The translations under genes and the position numbers were made by a program. From contig QFNE01000010.1 of assembly GCA_003240735.1 (NCBI GenBank), positions 31,723 through 95,722 on the forward strand: a stretch of DNA of 64,000 nucleotides. The letters run 5' to 3'. This stretch comes from Paracoccus denitrificans. Its GTDB lineage: Bacteria; Pseudomonadota; Alphaproteobacteria; Rhodobacterales; Rhodobacteraceae. Shown piece by piece: positions 8,517 to 16,549 of the stretch. The notes beneath the pieces are model-generated. The model was not told the DNA's origin, did no database searches, and worked only from the letters and a program-made list of their open reading frames with translations. Within the stretch, counting starts at the first letter, position 1. Every line of letters starts with the position of its first letter.

Positions 8517-9007
8517 TTGACAGAATCTTGGGCGGCGGGGCCGCCATCACCGCCGTCACCAACGCGGCGGGAAGTGTGGCTGAGGTCTTTACTCCGAACG
8601 CCACCCGGCAGGTCGAACTGCAGGAAGAGGCGTACGCGAGGGCGATCACCCAGCTTCAAGGCGAATTCGTGGCCGTTCCGCGCACGTGGTTCGACAGCCT
8701 GATGAACGGATTGAACCGAACCCCGCGCCCCCTGATGACGCTGGGGACGGTGGGTCTGTTCGTCTATGCCATGGTCGAACCGGTGGGATTTTCACTGCGC
8801 ATGCAGGGACTAGCCTTGGTGCCAGAGCCGCTTTGGTGGCTTCTGGGTGCGATTGTCAGCTTCTACTTCGGCGCACGAGAGGCGCATTACTTTCGGTCCC
8901 GCGTCTGGCCCAGGGGGCAGGTTACCGCGGTTGCGGGGCGCGCCGCGGTGACGCCGCAGGACGACTTTGCCGACAATGCGGCGCTGCGCGACTGGGCCCG
9001 CGGCTAA
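8507..9007 (+). CDS. Holin family protein, gene-transfer-agent release type
   Basis: A 166-residue membrane protein that would permeabilise the inner membrane so that the muramidase reaches the cell wall. An amphipathic N-terminal region (AAITAVTNAAGSVAEVFTP) is followed by a charged stretch and two clear hydrophobic segments, LMTLGTVGLFVYAMVEPVGF (residues about 75-95) and PLWWLLGAIVSFYFGARE (about 105-122), then a basic tail. It resembles the three-TM holin family linked to gene transfer agent release. Its ATG lies inside the end of the muramidase gene, a translationally coupled arrangement. No phage capsid or tail genes are nearby. Confidence 0.88.
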   Translation: MGVIDRILGGGAAITAVTNAAGSVAEVFTPNATRQVELQEEAYARAITQLQGEFVAVPRTWFDSLMNGLNRTPRPLMTLGTVGLFVYAMVEPVGFSLRMQGLALVPEPLWWLLGAIVSFYFGAREAHYFRSRVWPRGQVTAVAGRAAVTPQDDFADNAALRDWARG

Positions 9008-9069
9008 GCGCCGCTTTGACTTGGGGCGGGAGCGGGTTAGGGTTGGCGCACATCAACAGCCGGTTTGAC

Positions 9070-9489
9070 ATGTGCGCTGACCTCACCCTTCCGTCCGTCC
9101 CCGCATTGCCTGAGCGCCGTGATACCCGTCAGGCAATGCTGCGCGGCGCGCGCGGCCGGTGCCCCGCCTGCGGCACGGGGCGGCTGTTTTCGCGGTATCT
9201 GAAGGTGGCAGACCACTGCGCCGAGTGTGGCGAGGATCTGCGCCATCAACGCACAGATGATGGTCCGGCCTATCTGACGATCCTTGTGGTCGCGCATCTG
9301 GTCGGGCCGATCCTGCTGATCGTGTTCGTTGCGTGGCGGCCTGATCCCTTGGTGTTGGTTGCTACCTTCTGCGTGGGGGCGACGGTGCTTTCGCTGCTGC
9401 TGTTGCCCGTCTTCAAAGGCGCGATGGTGGGCTTCCAGTGGGCGCACAGGATGCACGGCTTTGGCGGGGAAGAGCCGCATCATGACTGA
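9070..9489 (+). CDS. DUF983 family zinc-ribbon membrane protein
   Basis: A 139-residue protein with a treble-clef-like CPACGTGRLF...CAECGEDLRH cysteine pair cluster (about residues 29-60) followed by two transmembrane segments (YLTILVVAHLVGPILLIVFV and LVATFCVGATVLSLLLLPVF). This is the DUF983 architecture, whose function is not established; members often sit near respiratory or cytochrome genes, as here. The ATG chosen has no obvious ribosome binding site, and an in-frame ATG 22 codons later, still ahead of the cysteine pairs, is possible. Its stop overlaps the NUDIX gene start by 8 bp. Confidence 0.8.
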   Translation: MCADLTLPSVPALPERRDTRQAMLRGARGRCPACGTGRLFSRYLKVADHCAECGEDLRHQRTDDGPAYLTILVVAHLVGPILLIVFVAWRPDPLVLVATFCVGATVLSLLLLPVFKGAMVGFQWAHRMHGFGGEEPHHD

Positions 9490-10171
9490 CGCGGCGCCGA
9501 TCCGTGACGCGGCGAGCGTCGTTCTGATCGACCGCTCGACAGACGATCCCAAGGTGCTGATGGGCATGCGAGGCGCAGCGGCCGCGTTCATGCCGTCCAA
9601 GTATGTGTTTCCGGGCGGTGCCGTGGATGCAGATGATGAGGGTTTGGCGGCCGATCTGGCAGGGCTGCCCGATGCAGCAAACTTGGAACGGCTGTGCGCC
9701 TATGGCCGCGAAGGGCGTTGTGGCGCCAACGCCATCGTCGCAGCGGGCGTGCGCGAACTGGCCGAGGAAACCGGCCTGCTGTTGGGGGCATCAGGTGAAT
9801 CATCGGACCGCTGGCCAAGCTATTCGGAACAGGGAATTGCCCCGGACGCCTCGGCGCTGATGTTCTTCTTTCGTGCAATCACACCCCCGGGCCGGCCGCG
9901 TCGCTTCGACGCGCGTTTCTTTCTGATTGATGCGGCGCAGGTCGCCACATCGCTGACCGATTTCAGCCGGGCCGAGGATGAGTTGTCGCACCTGCATTGG
10001 GTGTCACTTGCCGAGGCTCGCCACCTTGATCTGCCTTTCATCACAGAGGTCGTTTTGGCCGAAGCGCGGCGGATCGTGGCTGCGTCCGCAGGCGGGCCGT
10101 TCCGACGTCCAGAATCGGTTTGGTTTTTCGACAACGAAGGCGAGGAGACAGCCTTGCGGAAGATCGCCTGA
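9482..10171 (+). CDS. NUDIX hydrolase
   Basis: A 229-residue protein of the NUDIX superfamily, which hydrolyses nucleoside diphosphates linked to another moiety; the substrate cannot be told. It shows a beta strand with VLMGMRG, KYVFPGGAVDADD in front of the NUDIX helix, and GVRELAEETGLLLG as the REUXEEXGU core. The insertion between the GG motif and the helix (about 35 residues with RLCAYGREGRCGANA) is typical of the larger CoA-type NUDIX subgroup. Its start overlaps the DUF983 gene, so the two are probably translationally coupled. It converges on ccmH with a single base between stop codons. Confidence 0.87.
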   Translation: MTDAAPIRDAASVVLIDRSTDDPKVLMGMRGAAAAFMPSKYVFPGGAVDADDEGLAADLAGLPDAANLERLCAYGREGRCGANAIVAAGVRELAEETGLLLGASGESSDRWPSYSEQGIAPDASALMFFFRAITPPGRPRRFDARFFLIDAAQVATSLTDFSRAEDELSHLHWVSLAEARHLDLPFITEVVLAEARRIVAASAGGPFRRPESVWFFDNEGEETALRKIA

Positions 10172-10172
10172 T

Positions 10173-10625
10173 TTAGCGATCCCTCATGATCTCGGTCAGG
10201 CGCGCCTGTTCTGCAGCGGTCAGATCATTTGTTGCGGCCGGGGTGCGCCGACGACGCAGGTAGAGTAAGACACCCACCGCGCCGATCAGCAAAAGGATCG
10301 GCGCGGTCAGATAAAGCACGATGTTGCCGCCCGTGGCCTTCGGATTGAACAGCACGAATTCACCGTAGCGCTGGGTGACGGCGTCGAGCACCTGATCGTT
10401 CGTATCGCCCGCAACGAGCCGCTCCCTGACATACAGCCGCAGATCGCGGCTGATCGGGGCGTTCGATTCGTCTATCGTTTCACCCTGACACACGGGGCAG
10501 CGCAGTTCGCGGGAGATGTCGCGGGCCCGCGTTTCCAGCGCGGGGTCGGGCAGGATTTCGTCAGGCTGAACAGCCATGACGGGCGTTGCCATCAGCATCA
10601 GCCAAAGCGCAAGCGCGGCCCTCAT
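10173..10625 (-). CDS. ccmH: Cytochrome c maturation protein CcmH (thioredoxin-like reductant)
   Basis: CcmH is a membrane-anchored periplasmic thiol protein that reduces apocytochrome c before heme ligation by CcmF. The 150-residue product has a signal peptide (LALWLMLMATPVMA), the invariant LRCPVCQGETIDESNAP motif with Cys43 and Cys46, and a C-terminal membrane segment (NIVLYLTAPILLLIGAVGVL). The start is set at the ATG that overlaps the ccmF stop as ATGA, which also gives a clean signal peptide; a longer reading frame begins inside ccmF and is unlikely. It lacks the C-terminal TPR half found in long CcmH proteins, so a separate CcmI may be encoded elsewhere. Confidence 0.94.
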   Translation of the reverse strand: MRAALALWLMLMATPVMAVQPDEILPDPALETRARDISRELRCPVCQGETIDESNAPISRDLRLYVRERLVAGDTNDQVLDAVTQRYGEFVLFNPKATGGNIVLYLTAPILLLIGAVGVLLYLRRRRTPAATNDLTAAEQARLTEIMRDR

Positions 10626-12577
10626 TCGGCAGGGACCGCGCGGGGCTGACGTTTCGCGGCAGGCGCCACCCGCCACCTGCGGTCAGACAGGCTGAGCGCG
10701 CCGCCGAAAGCCATCAGGCCAAAGCCCGCCCAGATCCACAGCGCGAACGGTTTGACGTACGCGCGAATGGCCCAGCCGCCGCCGGGCTGCGGGTCACCGA
10801 TTACCAGGTAGATGTCACCGAAGATGCCGGTGGAAATCGCGGCCTCGGTCGTGGGCACGCCTTGGACGGGATAGATGCGTTTTTCGGGACGCAGCGTGGC
10901 CACCTCGCGATCGCCGCGCGCGACCGTCATCGTCGCGACCAGCGCGCGGTAATTGGGCCCGGCTTGTTCTTGCACGTTTCGCAAGGTCACCTGATAGGCG
11001 CCAATGTCGAAGCCGTCGCCGATCTTCGCGACGCGAACATCTTCCTGTTGCCAAGCTGTCAGCAGGCTGATCCCGATGAACGTGACGCCGACCCCCGCAT
11101 GAGAGGTTGCGCGGCCCCAGTCAGCCAGCGGCAAGCGCGTCAGGCGGGACGCGGTGTGTCCGGCGCGCTGCCACAGGTCGACGGCCGCCCCGCCGATCAG
11201 CCAGGCACCGAGGCTGGCGCCCACGACTGCCAGACCGGATCGACCGGTTGAGACGGCAAAGACGACTGCCGCCACCGCGACAGCAAAAATCAGGGCGGGG
11301 CGCAGCTGGGTCACGACCCGACCCAATCGGCCCCGCTTCCACGGCAGGATCGAGCCGATGGGTAATGCGATGGCAATCGCCACGGCGAAGGGGGTGAATG
11401 CGGTGTTGAAGAAAGGCGGACCCACCGACAGGCGCCGGTCCCAAAGATATTCTGCCACCAACGGCCAGATCGTTCCGACGAAAACGACGAACGCAGAAAC
11501 AGCCAGCAGCAGGTTATTCAGAACCAGCGCCCCTTCCCGAGAGACCGGTTGGAACACGCCCTTTGCCGTCATCCGGTCCGCACGCGCGGCATAGAGCGTC
11601 AGCGCGCCACCGATGAACACTGCGAGCAACACGAGGATATAAAGGCCCCGCTCAGGGTCGGACGCAAAACTGTGGACCGATGTAATCACGCCGGACCTGA
11701 CGATGAACGTCCCGATCAAAGAGAACCCGAACGCAAGGATCGCCAGCAGAATGGTCCAGCTTTTAAGCGCCTCCCGCTTTTCGACGACGATGGCCGAATG
11801 CAGCAGCGCGCCGGCCAGCAGCCAAGGCATGAAACTGGCATTTTCGACCGGGTCCCAGAACCAGAAACCACCCCAGCCGAGTTCGTAGTAGGCCCACCAT
11901 GAACCCAAGGCGATACCGATGGTCAGAAAGACCCATGCCGCCAAGGTCCAGGGCCGAACCCAACGCGCCCAGGCCGCGTCGATCCGGCCTTCCAGTAACG
12001 CGGCGACGGCAAAGCTGAAGCTGACGGAAAGGCCAACATAGCCGAGATACAGGAACGGAGGGTGAAACGCCAAACCCGGATCCTGAAGCAGCGGGTTCAG
12101 ATCGCGCCCGTTCAGCGGCGGGTTCCCGATGCGCAGAAACGGATTCGACGTCAGCAGGATGAAGCTGAGAAAGGCGGCCCCGATTGCGCCCTGAACACTC
12201 AGCACGCGGGCCCGGAGCGTTGGTGGCAACGTCTGACCCAAACCTGCGACCGCGGCACCGAAAAGCGCAAGGATCAGCACCCACAGAAGCATGGACCCTT
12301 CGTGGTTTCCCCACACGCCGCTGAACTTGTACAGCAGTGGCTTGGCCGAATGGCTGTTTTCGTAGACCAGGGCGACCGAAAAATCTGACGTGACGAACGA
12401 AAATGTCAGGGCGGCGAACGACCAGAACAGCAGGATGAGTTGCAGGACAGCTGCCGCGCGCCCCGCCTCCATCCATCGCACGTTGCCACGGACGGCGCCG
12501 GCCATAGGCACGCAGACCTGAAACAGCGCGACGCCCAAGGCGAGGATGAGGGCAAAATGGCCCGTTTCCGCAATCAT
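10622..12577 (-). CDS. ccmF: Heme lyase subunit CcmF
   Basis: CcmF is the polytopic inner-membrane component that ligates heme from CcmE to apocytochrome c. The 651-residue protein is almost entirely hydrophobic with many membrane helices and has the WWD heme-handling domain at residues 226-250 (WWAYYELGWGGFWFWDPVEN), plus VWGNHEGSMLLW and FHPPFLYLGYVG, all CcmF signatures. Length is normal. It is translationally coupled to ccmH (ATGA overlap). The ccmE gene lies on the other strand 2.8 kb away, so the ccm set is split into two transcription units here. Confidence 0.97.
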   Translation of the reverse strand: MIAETGHFALILALGVALFQVCVPMAGAVRGNVRWMEAGRAAAVLQLILLFWSFAALTFSFVTSDFSVALVYENSHSAKPLLYKFSGVWGNHEGSMLLWVLILALFGAAVAGLGQTLPPTLRARVLSVQGAIGAAFLSFILLTSNPFLRIGNPPLNGRDLNPLLQDPGLAFHPPFLYLGYVGLSVSFSFAVAALLEGRIDAAWARWVRPWTLAAWVFLTIGIALGSWWAYYELGWGGFWFWDPVENASFMPWLLAGALLHSAIVVEKREALKSWTILLAILAFGFSLIGTFIVRSGVITSVHSFASDPERGLYILVLLAVFIGGALTLYAARADRMTAKGVFQPVSREGALVLNNLLLAVSAFVVFVGTIWPLVAEYLWDRRLSVGPPFFNTAFTPFAVAIAIALPIGSILPWKRGRLGRVVTQLRPALIFAVAVAAVVFAVSTGRSGLAVVGASLGAWLIGGAAVDLWQRAGHTASRLTRLPLADWGRATSHAGVGVTFIGISLLTAWQQEDVRVAKIGDGFDIGAYQVTLRNVQEQAGPNYRALVATMTVARGDREVATLRPEKRIYPVQGVPTTEAAISTGIFGDIYLVIGDPQPGGGWAIRAYVKPFALWIWAGFGLMAFGGALSLSDRRWRVAPAAKRQPRAVPAE

Positions 12578-12664
12578 CGCTGTCCTGTCACGCTGCTTGT
12601 GTCATTCCAGACCTTACCGCTAACCGCGCGAAACGGAAAGATTGAGGCGGCAATTTGATGTCTG

Positions 12665-14074
12665 TCAGGCCGCAGTAGGCAGTGGCTCGCACCGGGTCAG
12701 GTTGCGTCCTTTCGCTTTCGCCGTCAGCATTGCCCGATCAGCCCGGTCCAGGAGCAGTTGCGCGTCAAGCCGGGTCGCACTGTCCCGCGACTGGCTGGCC
12801 ACACCGACGGACACCGTGATCTGGACTGACCCGGCGACTGAACGCACAGGAATGGTAAGGGCAGCGACGACCGCGCGCAGCTTATCAGCAATCTGCGCAC
12901 CCGCTGACACCGGGTAGCCGGGCAGAACGACAACGAACTCCTCGCCGCCTAGACGGGCGGCAAACGCAGTCGTGGGAAGGGCCAACTTGATGGCACCCGC
13001 AACGGCAGCCAGAACCGCATCCCCGGTCGCGTGGCCAAAGCGGTCGTTCACACGTTTGAAACGGTCAATGTCGAGGGCCAGCACTGTCAATGGACGATCT
13101 GCGGCGTCGGTGCTGCTGACCAAAGTCGACAGATATGCCATTGCGTGGCGGCGGTTCGGCAGGCCGGTCAATTCATCAGTCAGTGCCAATTTGCGGGCGT
13201 TTTGAAAAGCGCGTCGGTGGCGGTCGGCCACTGCCTTGCGCCGCATCAAGATATCGACGCGCGCCATGACCTCGGCTGCGCCCGCATCGTTCATCAGCGC
13301 GTCGGTCATTGCGTCCGCCGCGCCAAGATTGAGCGCCATCGAAATCAACTCCGGCTCAGTCGCGGGGGTGATGACGCAGACGGCCATGTTGCGGGTATTT
13401 TCGCGCGATTTGATGTCGGCCAGAAGGGGCCACATACTCGCGGCGTCGATGATCAGCACGTCGGGGCCGGACCCATCACAAATCGTCAGCAGTCGTGGCG
13501 TGTCGCTGATCTCGGTCTTCAGACCACCTGCGCGTTGCAACAAACCGCGCCACAAGATGGCTTGCTGCGGTGTACTGGTGATGACGGCGACCTTTGGATG
13601 ATGGACTGCGGTTCTGCGGGCAGGCGCAAAAGCGGTGGGCGCCTCGGCCATGCCGAAAGGGGTGATAGATGCCATATGACCGGAAGGGGCCAGATCGACG
13701 ATTGTATCGAACAGGGGCGCGTCGCGCACGAAACTGCGGATGCGAGCCAACAATTCGTCATCGGTGATGTCGGTGTCCAAGACGGCCGCTGCACCCGAAC
13801 GCAAAGCACTCATGCGTTGGTGGGGGCGTGTCATGGCAAGGACGGGAACAAGATCGCGGCCTTCTGCGCAAAGACGCGCAACCGCTAGATTCGGTCCCGC
13901 CTCTCCGGTATCGACGCCGACGATGACAAGGCTGATCGGCTGATGCTGCATGATGCCCACCGCCTCATCCAAGGTGCGTGCGGTGGTGACGTCATGACTG
14001 GCCGCCGCGATGCGTACTTTGAGAGAGATGCGGTGCGTCGCGGAACCGTCGAGAATGAGGATGCTGCCAGACAT
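12665..14074 (-). CDS. pleD: PleD-like response regulator with GGDEF diguanylate cyclase domain
   Basis: The 469-residue protein has the PleD order REC-REC-GGDEF and should make cyclic di-GMP. The cyclase signature RLGGEEFVVVLPG (residues 376-380 are GGEEF) is intact, with LTDELTGLPNRRH at the domain start. No RxxD inhibitory site is seen five residues before GGEEF, so product inhibition through that site seems absent. In the first receiver domain the phospho-acceptor position is Gly53 in LVIVGVD; the second keeps an aspartate, Asp210 in DVLIID. The start is the ATG giving MSGSILILDG, where the receiver fold begins; longer in-frame extension runs across the divergent DUF3572 gene. The symbol rests on architecture. 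Confidence 0.88.
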   Translation of the reverse strand: MSGSILILDGSATHRISLKVRIAAASHDVTTARTLDEAVGIMQHQPISLVIVGVDTGEAGPNLAVARLCAEGRDLVPVLAMTRPHQRMSALRSGAAAVLDTDITDDELLARIRSFVRDAPLFDTIVDLAPSGHMASITPFGMAEAPTAFAPARRTAVHHPKVAVITSTPQQAILWRGLLQRAGGLKTEISDTPRLLTICDGSGPDVLIIDAASMWPLLADIKSRENTRNMAVCVITPATEPELISMALNLGAADAMTDALMNDAGAAEVMARVDILMRRKAVADRHRRAFQNARKLALTDELTGLPNRRHAMAYLSTLVSSTDAADRPLTVLALDIDRFKRVNDRFGHATGDAVLAAVAGAIKLALPTTAFAARLGGEEFVVVLPGYPVSAGAQIADKLRAVVAALTIPVRSVAGSVQITVSVGVASQSRDSATRLDAQLLLDRADRAMLTAKAKGRNLTRCEPLPTAA

Positions 14075-14146
14075 GAGCACGGCCTTTACATTGGCTTCTT
14101 CATCGCGCCACTGTCGCGGCCAAAGCTTAAGAATTGGTTGCCATCC

Positions 14147-14419
14147 ATGGTCACGCGCGCAGAAGTCACCGATCTTGCCGAAAGGGCGCTGGTTCATATC
14201 GCGGGCGATCCTGACCTTGCCGCCGCCATGATGGAGACAAGCGGTCTGCAACCCGGAGATCTGCGCCGCGCGGTAGCCGACCCGGCATTCGCCGAAGGGA
14301 TACTGGATCTTTTGTGCCAAACAGACGAACGGCTCCTTGCCTTTGCCCAATCCTCCGGCATCCTGCCAGAACGGATCAATCATATCCGCGCGGCGCTGGA
14401 AGCCGGTCGGATTGATTGA
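14147..14419 (+). CDS. DUF3572 family protein
   Basis: A 90-residue helical acidic protein with ALVHIAGDPDLAAAMMETSG and DPAFAEGILDLLCQTDERLL, which I recognise as the alphaproteobacterial DUF3572 family of unknown function. It is divergent from the pleD-like gene with 72 bp between starts, an association common in this order, and sits just upstream of the H-NOX/cyclase pair. The start is the ATG before VTRAEV; the longer upstream frame overlaps pleD antisense and is unlikely. Confidence 0.8.
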   Translation: MVTRAEVTDLAERALVHIAGDPDLAAAMMETSGLQPGDLRRAVADPAFAEGILDLLCQTDERLLAFAQSSGILPERINHIRAALEAGRID

Positions 14420-14441
14420 ACCATCAGGCTGTCACCACGCG

Positions 14442-14470
14442 TTGACCTTGTGTTAGTATTTGGCTGCTAG
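14442..14470 (+). promoter_or_regulatory. Promoter candidate for the H-NOX/cyclase operon
   Basis: TTGACC and TGCTAG are separated by 17 bp and end 23 bp before the H-NOX start codon. The -35 match is good and the -10 weak. It lies in the only gap between DUF3572 and the H-NOX-like gene. Confidence 0.35.
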
Positions 14471-14493
14471 CACGGCCACGAAGGGGGGCAGCG

Positions 14494-15066
14494 ATGCACG
14501 GGCTCGTCAACAGATCGGTCGAGGAATTTCTGCGCGATACGTGCGGCGCTGATCTATGGGCGGCGGTGGCGCAATCCTGTGGTGTCGACATGCGCGGTTT
14601 CCAAACCGTGCGAGATTACCCCGATGCGCTGACGACCGCTGTGGTGGCCGACGCTGCGGGCCGACTGGATCAGCCCGAAGCCGAGTTCTTGGAGGATCTG
14701 GGCGCGTGGTTGGCACAGCGTGAATCGTTACGACGTCTGCTGCGATTTGGGGGGGCGACCTATGCCGAATTCGTGCGCTCGCTTGACCAACTGGCCGACC
14801 GGGCCGAGATGGTCGTGCCGAACCTGTCCTTGCCGCAGGTCAGCGTTGGCGTTTCGGCCGATGCCGCACGCTGTACCCTGTCGCTTGATCAAGGTGACAG
14901 CTGGGATCGGCTCCTGACGGGAATTCTGCGGCAGATGGCCGACGACTATGGTGCCTTGGCCCTGATTACCTGCAGCGATGGGGTCATTACGATCGATGTC
15001 CCCGAACACGGATATTCGGCGGGCCGCCAGTTTGCGCTGTCCCCGCGGGCGGAGCTGTCGGCATGA
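14494..15066 (+). CDS. H-NOX-like (heme NO-binding fold) protein lacking the proximal histidine
   Basis: The 190-residue protein follows the H-NOX (HNOB) pattern from its start: MHGLVNRSVEEFLRD, an acidic helical N-terminal subdomain (DYPDALTTAVV), EDLGAWLA, then RRLLRFGGATYAEFVRSLDQ. Classical members bind heme through a histidine in a LDEIH-like helix segment near residue 102; here the matching segment is SLDQLADRA with Ala101 at that place. The heme-propionate YxSxR motif is also not recognisable (region 125-133 reads ARCTLSLDQ). The only histidines are His2 and His172. The gene is coupled by an ATGA overlap to a GGDEF cyclase, so it is probably a sensory partner, but with another ligand or another heme-binding mode. 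Confidence 0.82.
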   Translation: MHGLVNRSVEEFLRDTCGADLWAAVAQSCGVDMRGFQTVRDYPDALTTAVVADAAGRLDQPEAEFLEDLGAWLAQRESLRRLLRFGGATYAEFVRSLDQLADRAEMVVPNLSLPQVSVGVSADAARCTLSLDQGDSWDRLLTGILRQMADDYGALALITCSDGVITIDVPEHGYSAGRQFALSPRAELSA

Positions 15067-16073
15067 ACGCGATCATGGTTCCAGTCGAGACGCTTGGCGT
15101 GTTGATGCCGATGCATCTTTTAGTAGATGCCAATGGGGGCATCAAATCCGTTGGGCCGACGCTTCACAAGATGATCGGCGATGTGGACCATTTTACCGAA
15201 ATCCTTGTCCCTGCACGATTGGACAGCCGACAGGACGACGCGCGCGTCTTTCTGCGCCTGATCCGCCAGCCTGAAACTGTCCTGCGTGGCGTTCGAACCA
15301 CGCTTGGCGATGGTGACGCGCTGTATGATCTGGGATTCGGGATTGGGCTGCCGGATGCGGTCGGCGCATTCAACCTGACCGAGAGCGACTTTTCACCCTC
15401 TGGCCTGGCAATGGAGCTGTTGTTCCTGCACGAAGCGAATGCTGCGATGACGGCTGAGTTGTCCCGATCGAACCTGCGGCTGGAGGAGGCGCGCGCGCAG
15501 GCGGAATCACAGGCTTTCACGGATCCCCTGACCGGCCTTTACAACCGACGCGGACTGGAAATCGCGACCGACCTTGCGATGCGGAACGTAGGTGAGGGGG
15601 CCGACAAGGCGCAGGGCTTCGCGCTTTTGCACATCGACCTCGACCACTTCAAGGAGCTGAACGACCAGCATGGTCACGCCATGGGCGATGAGATGCTGGT
15701 CGAGGTGGCGCGCAAGCTGCGCGAGGCGACGCGTTCCGATGATACCATCGCCCGTATGGGTGGTGACGAATTCGTCGTTCTGCTGCCCGGCCTTACGGAT
15801 GCCGAGCGACTGCGTCGCCTAGGACTGCGCATCATCGAAAGCATCGAGGCGCCGGTTTCCTTGGCGGATGTCTGGTGCCGTGTGTCTGCCAGCATCGGGG
15901 CGACGATGGCCAATGACTACGACCTGCCCGACCCGGTGACGATGATGGCCGACGCCGACCGCGCGCTTTATGCGGCGAAGAAAGCGGGACGCGGGTGCAT
16001 CCGGCTGGCGCATGAGCCTGCCCCGGACCCCTCCCAACTCAGCGATCAACCCTTCGTGCCCCATCAGGTCTAG
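15063..16073 (+). CDS. Diguanylate cyclase with HNOBA-like sensory domain
   Basis: The 336-residue cytosolic protein has an N-terminal HNOBA-like/PAS-type domain (MPMHLLVDANGGIKSVGPTL, residues 15-34), a coiled-coil linker (about 125-150, ANAAMTAELSRSNLRLEEAR) and a GGDEF domain from FTDPLTGLYNRRG. The active site RMGGDEFVVLLPG is intact (GGDEF at 233-237) and an RSDD inhibitory site lies five residues before it (224-227), so it should be an active, product-inhibited c-di-GMP synthase. It starts inside the stop codon of the H-NOX-like gene, a standard H-NOX/HNOBA-cyclase pair. There is no transmembrane segment and no EAL domain. Confidence 0.9.
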   Translation: MNAIMVPVETLGVLMPMHLLVDANGGIKSVGPTLHKMIGDVDHFTEILVPARLDSRQDDARVFLRLIRQPETVLRGVRTTLGDGDALYDLGFGIGLPDAVGAFNLTESDFSPSGLAMELLFLHEANAAMTAELSRSNLRLEEARAQAESQAFTDPLTGLYNRRGLEIATDLAMRNVGEGADKAQGFALLHIDLDHFKELNDQHGHAMGDEMLVEVARKLREATRSDDTIARMGGDEFVVLLPGLTDAERLRRLGLRIIESIEAPVSLADVWCRVSASIGATMANDYDLPDPVTMMADADRALYAAKKAGRGCIRLAHEPAPDPSQLSDQPFVPHQV

Positions 16074-16137
16074 GCGTCAGTCTTTTCAACCGGGCGTGGC
16101 TGTCATATCTGGTCGCTGCAAGGAAAAGGACCCGGCG

Positions 16138-16461
16138 ATGGCCAATATTACCTATGTCGAATGGAACGGCACACGGCACGAAGTGGACGTCAAGCCTGGC
16201 ATGACCGTCATGGAAGGCGCCCGAGACAACGGGATCCCGGGGATCGACGCAGATTGCGGCGGCGCGTGCGCATGTTCGACCTGCCACGTCTATGTCGCGC
16301 CCGACTGGGTGGATCGCCTGCCTGCGAAAGACCCGATGGAGGAGGATATGCTTGATTTCGCATATCATCCCGACCCGGTGACGTCTCGGCTGACCTGCCA
16401 GATCAAGGTAACGCCGGAACTGGACGGGCTGGTCGTCCAGATGCCCGAAAAGCAGATCTGA
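16138..16461 (+). CDS. Adrenodoxin-type [2Fe-2S] ferredoxin
   Basis: A 107-residue electron-transfer protein with the adrenodoxin-type cluster ligands C-x5-C-x2-C in DADCGGACACSTCHVYV and a fourth cysteine in SRLTCQIKV. KDPMEEDMLDFA is the conserved acidic helix used to dock partners. The ATG is preceded by an AAGGAAAAGGA ribosome binding region; the longer upstream frame overlaps the cyclase gene and is rejected. Likely partners are ferredoxin reductase/P450 or Fe-S assembly systems, none of which is adjacent. Confidence 0.94.
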   Translation: MANITYVEWNGTRHEVDVKPGMTVMEGARDNGIPGIDADCGGACACSTCHVYVAPDWVDRLPAKDPMEEDMLDFAYHPDPVTSRLTCQIKVTPELDGLVVQMPEKQI

Positions 16462-16549
16462 CGTCGCATTTACACCGTCAGTTGTCGCGACGCGCCTATG
16501 GCGCGCGGACCGACCAAGGCAGTGTGCCGTGAAAATCTTCGGGGGAACC

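Noticed and set aside
13943..14146. Longer N-terminal extension of DUF3572 and of the PleD-like protein across their shared gap
   Set aside because: The two extensions overlap on opposite strands; family N-termini begin at the inner ATG codons.
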